This document shows positions 45,507-54,402 of a DNA stretch of 64,000 bases, one piece after another; position 1 is the first letter of the stretch; each line of letters begins with the position of its first letter. The translations under genes were made by a program, and so were the position numbers. This DNA is from Lachnospiraceae bacterium (GTDB lineage: Bacteria > Bacillota > Clostridia > Lachnospirales > Anaerotignaceae), in contig CAJTKM010000015.1 of assembly GCA_910576545.1 (NCBI GenBank), positions 1,084 to 65,083 on the forward strand, in the 5' to 3' direction. The notes under the pieces are model-generated. The model was not told where the DNA came from. It did not search any database and saw only the letters and a program-made list of their open reading frames with translations.

Positions 45507-46487
45507 ATGGGAAAAGAAAAGTATACAAAGGAACAGGCGGCACAGTTCTATGAAACCATGTGTACGATCCGCAAGTTTGAAGAAACGGTAAAGCATGACT
45601 TTCTTGCGGGTGAAATCCCTGGTTTCACACATGTTTATATTGGCGAAGAAGCCATTGCGACAGGGGTATGCGCCGCACTGCGGCAGGACGATGTAATTGC
45701 TTCCACACACCGCGGCCACGGGCATTGCGTGGCAAAAGGCGCGGACGTGAACCGCATGATGGCGGAAATTTTCGGGAAAAAGACAGGCTTGTGCCAGGGG
45801 CGCGGTGGTTCCATGCACATTGCGGATTTCTCCATTGGAATGCTGGGAGCGAACGGCGTTGTTGGCGGCGGCTACAATTTGGCAACGGGTGCGGCTCTGG
45901 CAAACAAGATGGTGCTGAAAAATGACAAGGTTTCCGTTGTGTTTTTTGGCGATGGCGCAAGCAACCGCGGCACGTTCCACGAGGCGATGAATGCGGCTTC
46001 GGCATGGAAGCTGCCTGTCGTTTTTGTAAATGAAATGAACTGCTGGGCTTCCACAACGCCTTACCGGACGACATGTAATGTGGAAAATATTTCCGACCGC
46101 GCGAAGGGCTATAACGTGCCCGGCGTAATCGTGGACGGGCAGGACGTTTTCGCTGTATATGAGGCGGCAAAAGAGGCTGTGGAGCGCGCCCGCAGGGGCG
46201 AGGGCCCGACATTTATTGAGGCAAAAACATACCGTATCGAAGGGCACTTTGTAGGCGACCCGGAACTGTACCGCAAGAAAGAGGAAACCATGAAGATTTT
46301 TCACGATACAGACCCGCTGAAAAAATTCCGCGAAACCATGGAAGAAATGGGCGGCCTGATGACAGCGGCGGAATGCGACGAGCTGGACGCAAAATGTGAC
46401 GCGAAAATCAAAGCGGCGAAAGATTTCGCTATGGAAAGTGAATATCCTGATGCATCGGAATACTTGAAATATGTGTATGAAAACTAA
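45507..46487 (+). CDS. acoA: 2-oxo acid/acetoin dehydrogenase E1 alpha subunit
   Basis: 326 residues. TPP-dependent E1 alpha: the thiamine-binding motif starts at GDGASNRGTFHEAMNAAS and ends near NEMNCW; GRGGSMHIADFSIGMLGANG and EGHFVGDPELYR are typical of AcoA/PdhA proteins. With E1 beta it decarboxylates or cleaves the substrate and transfers an acyl group to lipoyl-E2. Acetoin is the best-known substrate of the closest family, but specificity is not certain. AAAGGAGAA precedes the ATG. Confidence 0.88.
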   Translation: MGKEKYTKEQAAQFYETMCTIRKFEETVKHDFLAGEIPGFTHVYIGEEAIATGVCAALRQDDVIASTHRGHGHCVAKGADVNRMMAEIFGKKTGLCQGRGGSMHIADFSIGMLGANGVVGGGYNLATGAALANKMVLKNDKVSVVFFGDGASNRGTFHEAMNAASAWKLPVVFVNEMNCWASTTPYRTTCNVENISDRAKGYNVPGVIVDGQDVFAVYEAAKEAVERARRGEGPTFIEAKTYRIEGHFVGDPELYRKKEETMKIFHDTDPLKKFRETMEEMGGLMTAAECDELDAKCDAKIKAAKDFAMESEYPDASEYLKYVYEN

Positions 46488-46501
46488 GGGAGGGGAAAAC
46501 A

Positions 46502-47476
46502 ATGCGTAAACTTTCATTTGCTCAGGCCACACTGGAAGCGATGGCCGAAGAAATGGCAAAGGACGAAAAAATCTTCGTAATGGGGGAAGATATTGCACGC
46601 CAGGGCGGTGTTTTCGGCCAGTTCAAAGGGCTGGCACAGCAGTTCCCGAACCGTGTGCTGGATACGCCCATTTCGGAAACATTTATCACCGGCGGCGGCG
46701 TAGGCGCGGCTTTGGCTGGTGCGCGTCCCGTTGTGGACATGCACTTTGCGGACTTTATGGGCGTCTGCATGGACGAAATATTCAACCAGATGGCAAAAAT
46801 GCGCTATATGTTTGGCGGGCAGGTCAATATGCCGCTGACACTGCGCGCGCCGGACGGCTGGGTAAACGGTGGCGCGGCACAGCATTCGCAGGCTGTGGAA
46901 TCCTGGTTCGTACATATCCCCGGTGTACAGGTTATTGCCCCTTCCAATCCTTATGATGCAAAAATGGCGTTGAAAGCGGCAATCCGTTCCAACGACCCTG
47001 TATTGTATTTTGAAAACAAAATACTGTATAAAGAATCCGATACGGTGCCGGAAATCGAGGACGAAGAACCTTACACCATCGGTAAGGCGAAGGTTGTCCG
47101 GGAGGGCAAGGACGTGACAATCGTTTCCTATTCTATCGGCATGAAAGCGGCGCGGGGCGCGGCGGAGCAGCTGGCAAAAGAAGGCATTGAAGCGGAGGTT
47201 ATCGACCTGATTACGATTTCTCCCTGGGACAGGGAGTGTGTGATGGCGTCTGTGAAGAAAACACACCGCCTGTGCATTGTTCATGAAGCTGTTAAACAGG
47301 GCGGCTTCGGCGCAGAGGTTGCTGCGACTGTGGCAGAAGAATGTCTGGAATACCTTGACGCACCCATCCTTCGCTATGGCGCGCCTTTCTGCCCGATTCC
47401 CTTTGCGCCTACGCTGGAAATGAAGCTCCGCGTGACGCCTGAGGACTTGGTGAAAGGAATCAAAGGGATGCTTTAA
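46502..47476 (+). CDS. acoB: 2-oxo acid/acetoin dehydrogenase E1 beta subunit
   Basis: 324 residues. Transketolase-type E1 beta: EDIARQGGVFGQFKGLAQQF, DTPISETFITGGGVGAALAG and the C-terminal segment EVIDLITISPWDRE. It provides the pyrimidine-binding glutamate for TPP. Gap of 14 bases after acoA, with GGGAGGGG as site. Confidence 0.88.
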   Translation: MRKLSFAQATLEAMAEEMAKDEKIFVMGEDIARQGGVFGQFKGLAQQFPNRVLDTPISETFITGGGVGAALAGARPVVDMHFADFMGVCMDEIFNQMAKMRYMFGGQVNMPLTLRAPDGWVNGGAAQHSQAVESWFVHIPGVQVIAPSNPYDAKMALKAAIRSNDPVLYFENKILYKESDTVPEIEDEEPYTIGKAKVVREGKDVTIVSYSIGMKAARGAAEQLAKEGIEAEVIDLITISPWDRECVMASVKKTHRLCIVHEAVKQGGFGAEVAATVAEECLEYLDAPILRYGAPFCPIPFAPTLEMKLRVTPEDLVKGIKGML

Positions 47477-47502
47477 GACTTCGTGAAGTGAGGAGAGACG
47501 CT

Positions 47503-48828
47503 ATGGTAACTGAAGTATTGATGCCGAAACTCGGCCTGACGATGACCGAAGGCACGATTGAAGAATGGAAATTCAAAGAAGGCGACGCAGTTAAAAAAGG
47601 TGATATCCTCTTTTCCGTCGCTACAGATAAACTAACGAACGATGTGGAATGTGATACGGACGGCGTTCTGCTGAAAATTGCTGTGCAGGCTGGCGACAGC
47701 AGCGAATGCAAGAGCGTTGTTGCATGGATTGGTGAGCCGGGGGACAAAATCCCTGACGGGGCGGCTGTTTCCGCGCCTGTTGCAGCGGCTGAGGTTTCCG
47801 CAGCGGCAGAAACAAAGCCTGCGGCTCCCGCGGCTGCCGCTGTACGGCCTGCGGGCGCATATGTGCTGGCGATGCCTTTCGCGAAGAAACTGGCAAAAGA
47901 AAAGGGCTATGACCTTTCCGCAATTCCCGGCACCGGACCGAACGGGGTCATTCTGGCGAGGGACGTGGAAAACTTCGCTGCAGGACCGAAAACTAGCCCG
48001 ATGGCGGCGAAGCTGGCGGCAGAATACTGTGTTGACGTAAGCACGCTGGGCGTGGACGGGCGTGTGATGAAAGCCGACGTTCTGGCGGCAGTGCAGGGCA
48101 GAGCACCGCAGACAGCGGCAGCAGTGGAACTGGAAAGCAACGATTTGCCTCCTGTAAAGGTGAACCCGCTGCGCCGGAGTATTGCGGCGAATATGACGGC
48201 TTCCTGGACGACATCCCCGAGGGTGACTTATACGCATCCTGTGGACGCGACCTGTATGAAGGAACTGCGCGAGAAGCTGAAAGACGGACTGAAAGCGGAA
48301 GGAATCAAGCTGACTTTCAACCATATTCTGATGAAGGTTGCCGCAAGGGCTTTAATGGAGTTCCCCGATGTGAACGCAAGCTTTGCGGATAATATGCTGA
48401 CGCACCACAGGCACGCAAATATCGGTCTGGCGGTGGCAAAGGGCGATGGACTGATGGTTCCGAATGTAAAATGTGTGGATATAAAATCCCTGAAAGAGGT
48501 TGCACAGGAAACAGAAAACCTGATTGAGGCAACACGTTCCGGCAAGCTGGGTATGGAAGATATGACGGGCGGTACGTTTACGATCTCCTCCCTTGGGCCT
48601 TATGGTATTACGAGCTTTTCGCCAATCATTAACCAGCCTGAACTTGCGATATTGGGTGTATGCGATATTGTGGACACGCCGGTTGTACGGAATGGTGAAA
48701 TCGTGATTCGCCCGATGATGAATTTGAGCCTGACAGCGGACCATCGTGTGATTGATGGCGTAATGGCATGTAAATTCCTTCAGAGAATTGTGGATTTGCT
48801 GGAAAATCCTTATCTTCTGCTTGTCTGA
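47503..48828 (+). CDS. acoC: Dihydrolipoamide acyltransferase (E2) with two E3-binding domains
   Basis: 441 residues from ATG 47503 after AGGAGAG; an in-frame start at 47488 is upstream of that site. Lipoyl domain (1-80, K43 in ATDKLTND), an alanine/proline linker, PSBD 1 (about 122-158, FAKKLAKEKGYDLSAIPGTG), PSBD 2 (about 165-198, MAAKLAAEYCVDVSTLGVDG), and the catalytic domain with HRVIDG near the C-terminus. Two adjacent E3/E1-binding domains are less common than one. Confidence 0.88.
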   Translation: MVTEVLMPKLGLTMTEGTIEEWKFKEGDAVKKGDILFSVATDKLTNDVECDTDGVLLKIAVQAGDSSECKSVVAWIGEPGDKIPDGAAVSAPVAAAEVSAAAETKPAAPAAAAVRPAGAYVLAMPFAKKLAKEKGYDLSAIPGTGPNGVILARDVENFAAGPKTSPMAAKLAAEYCVDVSTLGVDGRVMKADVLAAVQGRAPQTAAAVELESNDLPPVKVNPLRRSIAANMTASWTTSPRVTYTHPVDATCMKELREKLKDGLKAEGIKLTFNHILMKVAARALMEFPDVNASFADNMLTHHRHANIGLAVAKGDGLMVPNVKCVDIKSLKEVAQETENLIEATRSGKLGMEDMTGGTFTISSLGPYGITSFSPIINQPELAILGVCDIVDTPVVRNGEIVIRPMMNLSLTADHRVIDGVMACKFLQRIVDLLENPYLLLV

Positions 48829-48906
48829 GGAATTTAAGGCGGGCGGAGGCATATGCCTTCGCCTGTTCTTTTCTATCATATTTGGAAACGAAAGGAGCGC
48901 ATAGAT

Positions 48907-50637
48907 ATGGCAACTGAGGTATTGATGCCGAAACTTGGCCTGACAATGACGGAAGGAACAATTGAGGAATGGAAGATAAAAGAAGGACAGGCAGTAAAAA
49001 AAGGAGATATCCTGTTTTCTGTCGCGACAGATAAGCTGACAAGCGAAATTGAGGCGGACACAGACGGCGTACTGCTGAAAATACTGCTGGCGGAGGGCGA
49101 AGCTGGTCCCTGCAAGAGCGTTATTGCCTATATTGGGGCAGACGGTGAAGCCGTTCCCGATGGCGGCGCGCTTGCGACTGCTCCCACGGAGGCACAGACA
49201 GCCCCTGCGGAGGAAAAAACGCCTGCGGGCGGACCGAAAAGCGTTATTGTAATCGGCGGCGGCCCCGGCGGGTATGTGGCGGCAATCCGCGCGGCGCAGC
49301 TTGGCGCAAAGGTGACAGTAATCGAGAAAGAATTTTTGGGCGGAACATGTCTGAACATTGGCTGTATCCCGACAAAATGCCTGCTGCACAGCGCGGAGCT
49401 GCTGGAAGAAATCCGGAATCAGGGGAAGGAAATTGGCGTGGAAACAAGCGGCGTTTCTGTGAATTTTACGCAGGTGATGGCGCATAAGAACGCCATTTCT
49501 GCAAGGCTGACAAGTGGCGTTGCAGGTCTTTTGAGAATGAATAAAATTACGAAAGTAGATGGAACGGCTGCTTTCACAGGCCCCAAGATACTGGAGGTCA
49601 CAAAGGCTGACGGGACGAAGGAGAGCATGACGGCTGACGCAATCATTGTAGCGGCAGGCTCTGTGAACGCGGTTCCGCCGATTCCGGGCGTGAAGGAAAA
49701 CCCCTGCTGTATTGATTCGACAGGCGCGTTGAGTCTGGAAAAAATTCCGGAAAGCATGGTCATCATTGGCGGCGGCGTAATTGGTATTGAATTGGCGTGC
49801 GCATACGCAGCCTTTGGCACAAAGATTACTGTGGTCGAAGCAAGGGATTTCATACTGCCGATGCTGGACGGCGACATTACGGCGGTCGGGGTGGCGCATA
49901 TGAAAAAAATGGGAATTGCGTTCTGTCTGGAATGCTCTGTTCAGAGCATTGAGGAAAGCCCTGCCGGTGCGCGGGTGGTTTGTACAGACAAAACGGGCGA
50001 TACAGTAAGCTTTGAGGCAGAAAAGGTTCTGGTTGCGGTGGGCCGCAGGGCGAACACCGACGCGCTGAATCTGGACGCGGCTGGCCTGCGGAATGACAGG
50101 GGGCGTATCCTTGTCAATGAAAAAATGGAAACCAACGTGCCGGGCGTGTATGCAATCGGCGACTGCGTATTCGGCAGAGCACAGCTGGCGCATGCGGCTT
50201 CCGCGATGGGCGAGGCTGCGGCGGAGAACATCATGGGGCTGGATGCGGTATATGATGAGAAAACAAATCCTGCCTGTGTTTACATGATGCCGGAGGCGGC
50301 TTCTGTAGGGCTGACAGAGGAAAAATGCAGGGAAAAAGGAATTGATTACAAAGTGGGCAAATTCCCGATGGCCGCAAACGGGAAAGCCCTTATCATCAAC
50401 GGCGGCGAAGGCCTGGTAAAAATTATTGCAGACGCGAAATACGGCGAAGTGCTGGGTATGCATATCATCGGGCCGCGTGCGACAGATTTAATCTGCGAAG
50501 GCGCGCTGGCAATCCGTCTGGAGGCGACGACAGAAGAACTTATTACAACGATCCATTCCCACCCGACGGTTACAGAAACCATGCGGGAAGCTGCGCTGCA
50601 TCTGGAAGGACGTGCAATCCATACGGGGAATAAATAA
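48907..50637 (+). CDS. acoL: Lipoyl-domain dihydrolipoamide dehydrogenase (E3)
   Basis: 576 residues from ATG 48907 after AAAGGAG. An N-terminal lipoyl domain (1-80, K43) nearly the same as that of E2 is fused, through an alanine/threonine linker, to a full flavoprotein: FAD motif VIGGGPGGYVAAIRAAQ, redox pair C148/C153 (GGTCLNIGC), NAD motif VIIGGGVIGIELACAYAAFG, and the catalytic HxxxxE region HSHPTVTETM. E3 reoxidises dihydrolipoamide with NAD. Lipoyl-E3 fusions occur in some Gram-positive Aco and PDH systems. Confidence 0.9.
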   Translation: MATEVLMPKLGLTMTEGTIEEWKIKEGQAVKKGDILFSVATDKLTSEIEADTDGVLLKILLAEGEAGPCKSVIAYIGADGEAVPDGGALATAPTEAQTAPAEEKTPAGGPKSVIVIGGGPGGYVAAIRAAQLGAKVTVIEKEFLGGTCLNIGCIPTKCLLHSAELLEEIRNQGKEIGVETSGVSVNFTQVMAHKNAISARLTSGVAGLLRMNKITKVDGTAAFTGPKILEVTKADGTKESMTADAIIVAAGSVNAVPPIPGVKENPCCIDSTGALSLEKIPESMVIIGGGVIGIELACAYAAFGTKITVVEARDFILPMLDGDITAVGVAHMKKMGIAFCLECSVQSIEESPAGARVVCTDKTGDTVSFEAEKVLVAVGRRANTDALNLDAAGLRNDRGRILVNEKMETNVPGVYAIGDCVFGRAQLAHAASAMGEAAAENIMGLDAVYDEKTNPACVYMMPEAASVGLTEEKCREKGIDYKVGKFPMAANGKALIINGGEGLVKIIADAKYGEVLGMHIIGPRATDLICEGALAIRLEATTEELITTIHSHPTVTETMREAALHLEGRAIHTGNK

Positions 50638-50656
50638 CAGGAAGGAGGAATACGGT

Positions 50657-51727
50657 ATGAAAAAACAGATGAGAGGGCTGGTGAAGGAAATCGCCGGTCC
50701 CAGCGGACTTGTCTACCATGATGATTTGCCTGTGCCGGAAATTGGCGATGACGAAGTGCTGATAAAGGTACACTGCACAGCAATCTGCGGTTCGGATATT
50801 CATATTCTGGACTGGGACGCGTGGTCCGAAAAAAGAATCAAACCGCCTGTGACGCTGGGGCACGAAGTCGCGGGGGATATTGTGGCTATGGGGAAGAATG
50901 TGAAGGACAGAAAATGTGGTGACCGCGTTTCCTGCGAAACGCATATCCCCTGCGGCGAATGTTATTTCTGCAAAAACGGAATGCCGCATATCTGCGGGAA
51001 CATCCAGCTGTTTGGCTGTACGCAGAACGGCGCGTTTGCCGAATACACCAGAATCCGCTCTGACTGCACGTTCCTGCTGGACGATGACCTGCCTTATGAG
51101 GCGGCGTGCATGTTTGAGCCGATGGGTGCGGGCGTGCATGGCGTGGAAGCGGCGGACGTGGCTGGGAAAATTGTGCTGGTGAATGGCTGCGGACCGATTG
51201 GGCTGACGGCGGTCAGCGCAAGCAAGACGTTTGGCGCGAAGAAGGTCATTGCCTGCGACCTGCTGGATGCGCGTCTGGAGGCGGCGAAGGAAATGGGCGC
51301 GGATTTGGTGTTCAACAGCGGGAAATGCGACCTTGTGGCAGAGGTGCGGAAGCTGACGGACGGAATTGGCGTAGATGCCGCGATTGACATTACCGGAGCG
51401 GAAGCGGCAATCAATACCGCGCTGAAATGCCTGCGTGCCGCGGGACGTATGGTATGCGTGGGACTGCCGACAAAGCCCGTGACGCTGCACGATATGACGG
51501 ACGACCTGATTTACAGGGAGATACAGCTGACGGGTGTTTCCGGCCGGTTGATCTGGCAGACGTGGGAGGATTTCGCAAAGGTGATGAAAGGCCCTTATTA
51601 TAAGCTGGACAAAGTAATCGGCGGCTGCTTTGCTTTGGAGGATTATGAAAAGGCATTGGAGGAAATCCGCAAGGGGACACCGGGAAAAATGTTGCTTTTC
51701 CCAAATGCAGAGGATATCAGGAAGTAA
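50657..51727 (+). CDS. Zinc-dependent alcohol dehydrogenase (threonine/polyol dehydrogenase-like)
   Basis: 356 residues from ATG 50657 after GAAGGAGGA. Medium-chain dehydrogenase with catalytic zinc ligands C44 (AICGSDIH) and H69/E70 (GHE), structural zinc cysteines C93/C99/C102/C105/C113 region, and Rossmann motif GCGPIG. The start LPVPEIGDDEVLIKVHCTAI with IHILDWDAW resembles threonine 3-dehydrogenase. In this operon it may oxidise a secondary alcohol feeding the Aco complex, or reduce its aldehyde product. Confidence 0.85.
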   Translation: MKKQMRGLVKEIAGPSGLVYHDDLPVPEIGDDEVLIKVHCTAICGSDIHILDWDAWSEKRIKPPVTLGHEVAGDIVAMGKNVKDRKCGDRVSCETHIPCGECYFCKNGMPHICGNIQLFGCTQNGAFAEYTRIRSDCTFLLDDDLPYEAACMFEPMGAGVHGVEAADVAGKIVLVNGCGPIGLTAVSASKTFGAKKVIACDLLDARLEAAKEMGADLVFNSGKCDLVAEVRKLTDGIGVDAAIDITGAEAAINTALKCLRAAGRMVCVGLPTKPVTLHDMTDDLIYREIQLTGVSGRLIWQTWEDFAKVMKGPYYKLDKVIGGCFALEDYEKALEEIRKGTPGKMLLFPNAEDIRK

Positions 51728-51903
51728 ACGGTAAGGGAGATTGGGGCAAGGTTGTATCCATATGGGAAATATGCTATAATAAAAATATAAGCGGCTTTGC
51801 CTGAAAGGGGGGCTTTTCAGGGCAGAGCATACAGGGGAAGGAAGAACGAATTTCCTTCCCTTTGGCTTGGCATGGCGCTGCAGGGCGGACAAGGAGGAAA
51901 AAG

Positions 51904-52797
51904 ATGGCTTATATTTTTGTTGTGGCAGCGGGAATCTGCTGGGGCTTGATTGGTGTGTTTACGAAGGCAATCAGCGCGCTCGGTTTTACGGAGATGCAGA
52001 TGCTTTTTGTGAAAGGCGTGCTGGCGGCAGGCCTGCTTTTCCTGCTGATTCTGGGAAAGGACAGGCGCTTGTTCCGGCTGAAAAAATGGACGGACCTGCG
52101 TTATTTTATTGGCACGGGTATTTGCAGTTTTACGTTTTTCAGCTGGTGCTATATGAAGGCAATCAATCTGACAAGCCTTGGTGTTGCGGCGGCACTCCTG
52201 TATACTGCGCCGACGTTTGTGATGCTGTTTTCTCTGGCACTGTTCCATGAAAAGATGACAAGGGCGAAAGGGCTTGTGCTGGCGATGACGTTTCTGGGCT
52301 GCGCGCTTGTTACGGGGATATTGGAAAGTGGCGCAGCGTTTACCGGCAGGGGGCTGTTTATTGGACTCTGTGCGGGAATCGGGTACGCGCTTTACAGCAT
52401 TTTCGGGACGTTCGCGATTCGGAGGGGATACAGCTCCCTGACGATTTCTTTTTATACATTCCTGTCGGCGGCGGTGTTCATGGCTTTTTGTGTCGATCCT
52501 CTGGAAATTACCCGGGAAATTACAACGCTGGGCGCATGGCCCCTGCTGGCGCTGTTTGCACTGCTGACAACGGTTGTACCATATCTTTGCTATACAAAAG
52601 GGCTGGCAGGGCTGCCTGCAAGCCGCGCTTCGGTTACGGCAACGATTGAACCTGTTGTAGCGGCTCTGCTTGGGATTTTTGTGTTCCATGAAAGCGCGTC
52701 TGTCATAAAGATTGTGGGGATTGCGCTGGTGCTGGGTTCTGTTGCGCTGATGGGCAGGGAGGGGCAGGAAAAAGATGGGGAAGAAGGGGCGGAGTAA
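51904..52797 (+). CDS. EamA/DMT-family transporter
   Basis: 297 residues from ATG 51904 after AAGGAGG. Ten helices in two EamA repeats (first AAGICWGLIGVFTKAISALG, second GLCAGIGYALYSIFGTFAIR). Drug/metabolite exporters of this kind move amino acids or other metabolites. A 176-base gap with a possible TATAAT (near 51775) separates it from the catabolic unit, so it may be independent. Confidence 0.85.
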   Translation: MAYIFVVAAGICWGLIGVFTKAISALGFTEMQMLFVKGVLAAGLLFLLILGKDRRLFRLKKWTDLRYFIGTGICSFTFFSWCYMKAINLTSLGVAAALLYTAPTFVMLFSLALFHEKMTRAKGLVLAMTFLGCALVTGILESGAAFTGRGLFIGLCAGIGYALYSIFGTFAIRRGYSSLTISFYTFLSAAVFMAFCVDPLEITREITTLGAWPLLALFALLTTVVPYLCYTKGLAGLPASRASVTATIEPVVAALLGIFVFHESASVIKIVGIALVLGSVALMGREGQEKDGEEGAE

Positions 52798-52918
52798 AAG
52801 GAGATAAATACGGAAACCTTTGTATGCAAGTATACAGGAGAGAACGGGGTTTCGCAGTGCGGCATTCGTTGTTCCTTCGGACCAACGCATTTGTGCTGAC
52901 GCACTATGCAATAAAAAC

Positions 52919-52962
52919 AGCTTAGGAAAAAAGAAACATAAATGTTCCTTTTCCCCTAAGCT
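52919..52962 (+). terminator. Long hairpin terminator after the EamA gene
   Basis: AGCTTAGGAAAAAAGAAACA pairs with TGTTCCTTTTCCCCTAAGCT over about 20 positions with a few mismatches, followed by ATTTTATT. Convergent with the ferredoxin terminator. Confidence 0.65.
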
Positions 52963-52984
52963 ATTTTATTGCGCACTGTTTACA

Positions 52985-53020
52985 GGTATAAAAAAAGTGA
53001 ACACGATGGCTCACTTTTTC
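52985..53020 (-). terminator. Terminator of the ferredoxin gene
   Basis: On the minus strand AAAAAGTGA and TCACTTTTT form a 9-bp stem followed by T, just after the ferredoxin stop. Confidence 0.75.
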
Positions 53021-53030
53021 TAAGTAGTGA

Positions 53031-53201
53031 TTATTCGGGCTTAATTGCGCCAGTAGGGCAAGCACCTGTGCATGTACCACAATCGATACATTCAGCAGCT
53101 GTGATTTCAAAAACACCGCCAGCGTCATGGATGCAGCCTGTAGGACATTCGCCAGCGCAAGCGCCGCAGCCGATACATTCGGGTCCGATTTTGTGAGCCA
53201 T
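53031..53201 (-). CDS. 2[4Fe-4S] ferredoxin
   Basis: A 56-residue clostridial-type ferredoxin: MAHKIGPECIGCGACAGECP, then TGCIHDAGGVFEITAAECID, then CGTCTGACPTGAIKPE. The cysteines C9, C12, C15, C48 and C38, C41, C44, C19 ligate two clusters. It transfers low-potential electrons in anaerobic metabolism. AGGAGG precedes the ATG, and it has its own promoter and terminator. Confidence 0.96.
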   Translation of the reverse strand: MAHKIGPECIGCGACAGECPTGCIHDAGGVFEITAAECIDCGTCTGACPTGAIKPE

Positions 53202-53234
53202 TGGAATACACCTCCTTTTTCCTTCTTCATGCCT

Positions 53235-53263
53235 ATTTTATATCAAGACCGGGGAATTTGCAA
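53235..53263 (-). promoter_or_regulatory. Ferredoxin promoter
   Basis: On the minus strand, TTGCAA (53263-53258) and TAAAAT (53240-53235) with a 17-base spacer, about 35 bases before the ATG. Confidence 0.65.
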
Positions 53264-53382
53264 GTATATTTCACATTTTTCTTTGAAAAAGAAATCCAAT
53301 GCGGGAAAAGCGGCGGCATACTACGCATCTGCCGCTTTCAGGCGGGGTACAATAGGGGGTGCATTATAAGGAAAAGTTTTGC

Positions 53383-53412
53383 TTGACAAGAGCGGCGGAA
53401 GGGACATACAAT
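53383..53412 (+). promoter_or_regulatory. Promoter of the metal ABC importer operon
   Basis: TTGACA (53383-53388) and TACAAT (53407-53412) with an 18-base spacer. No clear Zur or MntR palindrome was found nearby. Confidence 0.65.
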
Positions 53413-53478
53413 AATCTGCAAACGGCTGATTCCACAGGCGGGCTTCGGCTGGATCTGAAATGAAGGGCGGTAAGGAGC

Positions 53479-54402
53479 ATGAAAAAACGCTGGAGGGCTG
53501 GAATGTTCCTGTTATCCCTGTGCCTGCTGGCAGGCTGCACAGGGGGAACGGAGATTGCCGAAACAGGTGGGCTTCGGGTTTTGACAAGTTTTTATCCGGT
53601 TTATCTGATTGCGCAGGAAGTGACGGCAGGCACGGACGGCATTATTTTGGATAATATGGCACAGCCCCAGACGGGCTGCCTGCATGACTATGAGCTGACG
53701 ATTTCTGATATGAAAAAGCTGGAAAATGCTGACATCCTGCTTGTGAACGGCGGCGGCATGGAGGCATTCCTAGGGCAGGCCCTGGAACGGTATCCGGACT
53801 TATGTATTGTGGATACCTCGGCGGGGATTCCGCTTTTGATGGAGGATTACCACCATCATGGGGAGGACGAGCTGCACGAAGGGGAGGGGAATCCCCATGT
53901 CTGGCTTCTGCCGGAAAATGCGGCGGAACAGGCGGCGGCAATCTGTGGCGCGCTCTGCGAAGCCATGCCGGCGGAACGGGAAACGCTGGAGCGGAACACG
54001 GCGTTTTTTTCAGAGGAAACGGAAAGGCTGGCGGAACAGGCGGCAACGCTTCCAGTGGTGGAAGGGGAACAGGCGGCAATTTTCCATGAAGGCTTTGCGT
54101 ATCTGGCGGAGTTTTTCGGGCTGGACGCGGAAATTGGCATTTTTGCAGAGGAATATCAGGAGCCTTCCGCAAAGGAGCTTGCAGAGGCGGCGGATGAAAT
54201 GCGGGAGGACGGCATTTCCCTGCTTTTGGCGGCGGATGACAGCGGCGCGAAATATGCCCGCATATTGGCGGGGGAAAGCGGCGGCTATGCCGTTCTGCTT
54301 GACCCCCTGACAACAAAGGCGGAGGAAAACGACACCTATGCCGGACGGATGGAACGGAACATTGCCGCGATGCGGCAGGCTTTGGAAGGGGCGGAAGAAT
54401 GA
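53479..54402 (+). CDS. znuA: Zinc/manganese ABC transporter substrate-binding lipoprotein
   Basis: 307 residues, cluster A-1/ZnuA-TroA type. Lipobox LLAGC (Cys 20). Metal ligands expected at H69 (GCLHDYELT), H140 (GNPHVWLLP), the His of AIFHEGFAYL near 203 and the Asp/Glu of LLLAADDSGAKYA. A short histidine- and acid-rich loop YHHHGEDELHEGEG (124-137) favours zinc. AAGGAG precedes the ATG. First gene of a three-gene operon with 4- and 10-base overlaps. Confidence 0.88.
   Translation: MKKRWRAGMFLLSLCLLAGCTGGTEIAETGGLRVLTSFYPVYLIAQEVTAGTDGIILDNMAQPQTGCLHDYELTISDMKKLENADILLVNGGGMEAFLGQALERYPDLCIVDTSAGIPLLMEDYHHHGEDELHEGEGNPHVWLLPENAAEQAAAICGALCEAMPAERETLERNTAFFSEETERLAEQAATLPVVEGEQAAIFHEGFAYLAEFFGLDAEIGIFAEEYQEPSAKELAEAADEMREDGISLLLAADDSGAKYARILAGESGGYAVLLDPLTTKAEENDTYAGRMERNIAAMRQALEGAEE

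Noticed and set aside
48352-50463. A 703-codon open frame on the minus strand opposite the E2/E3 genes
   Set aside because: It is the antisense of two well-supported dehydrogenase genes; its sequence is low-meaning (rich in H, R, C, Q, F) and has no ribosome-binding site. The codon bias of the sense genes keeps this frame open.
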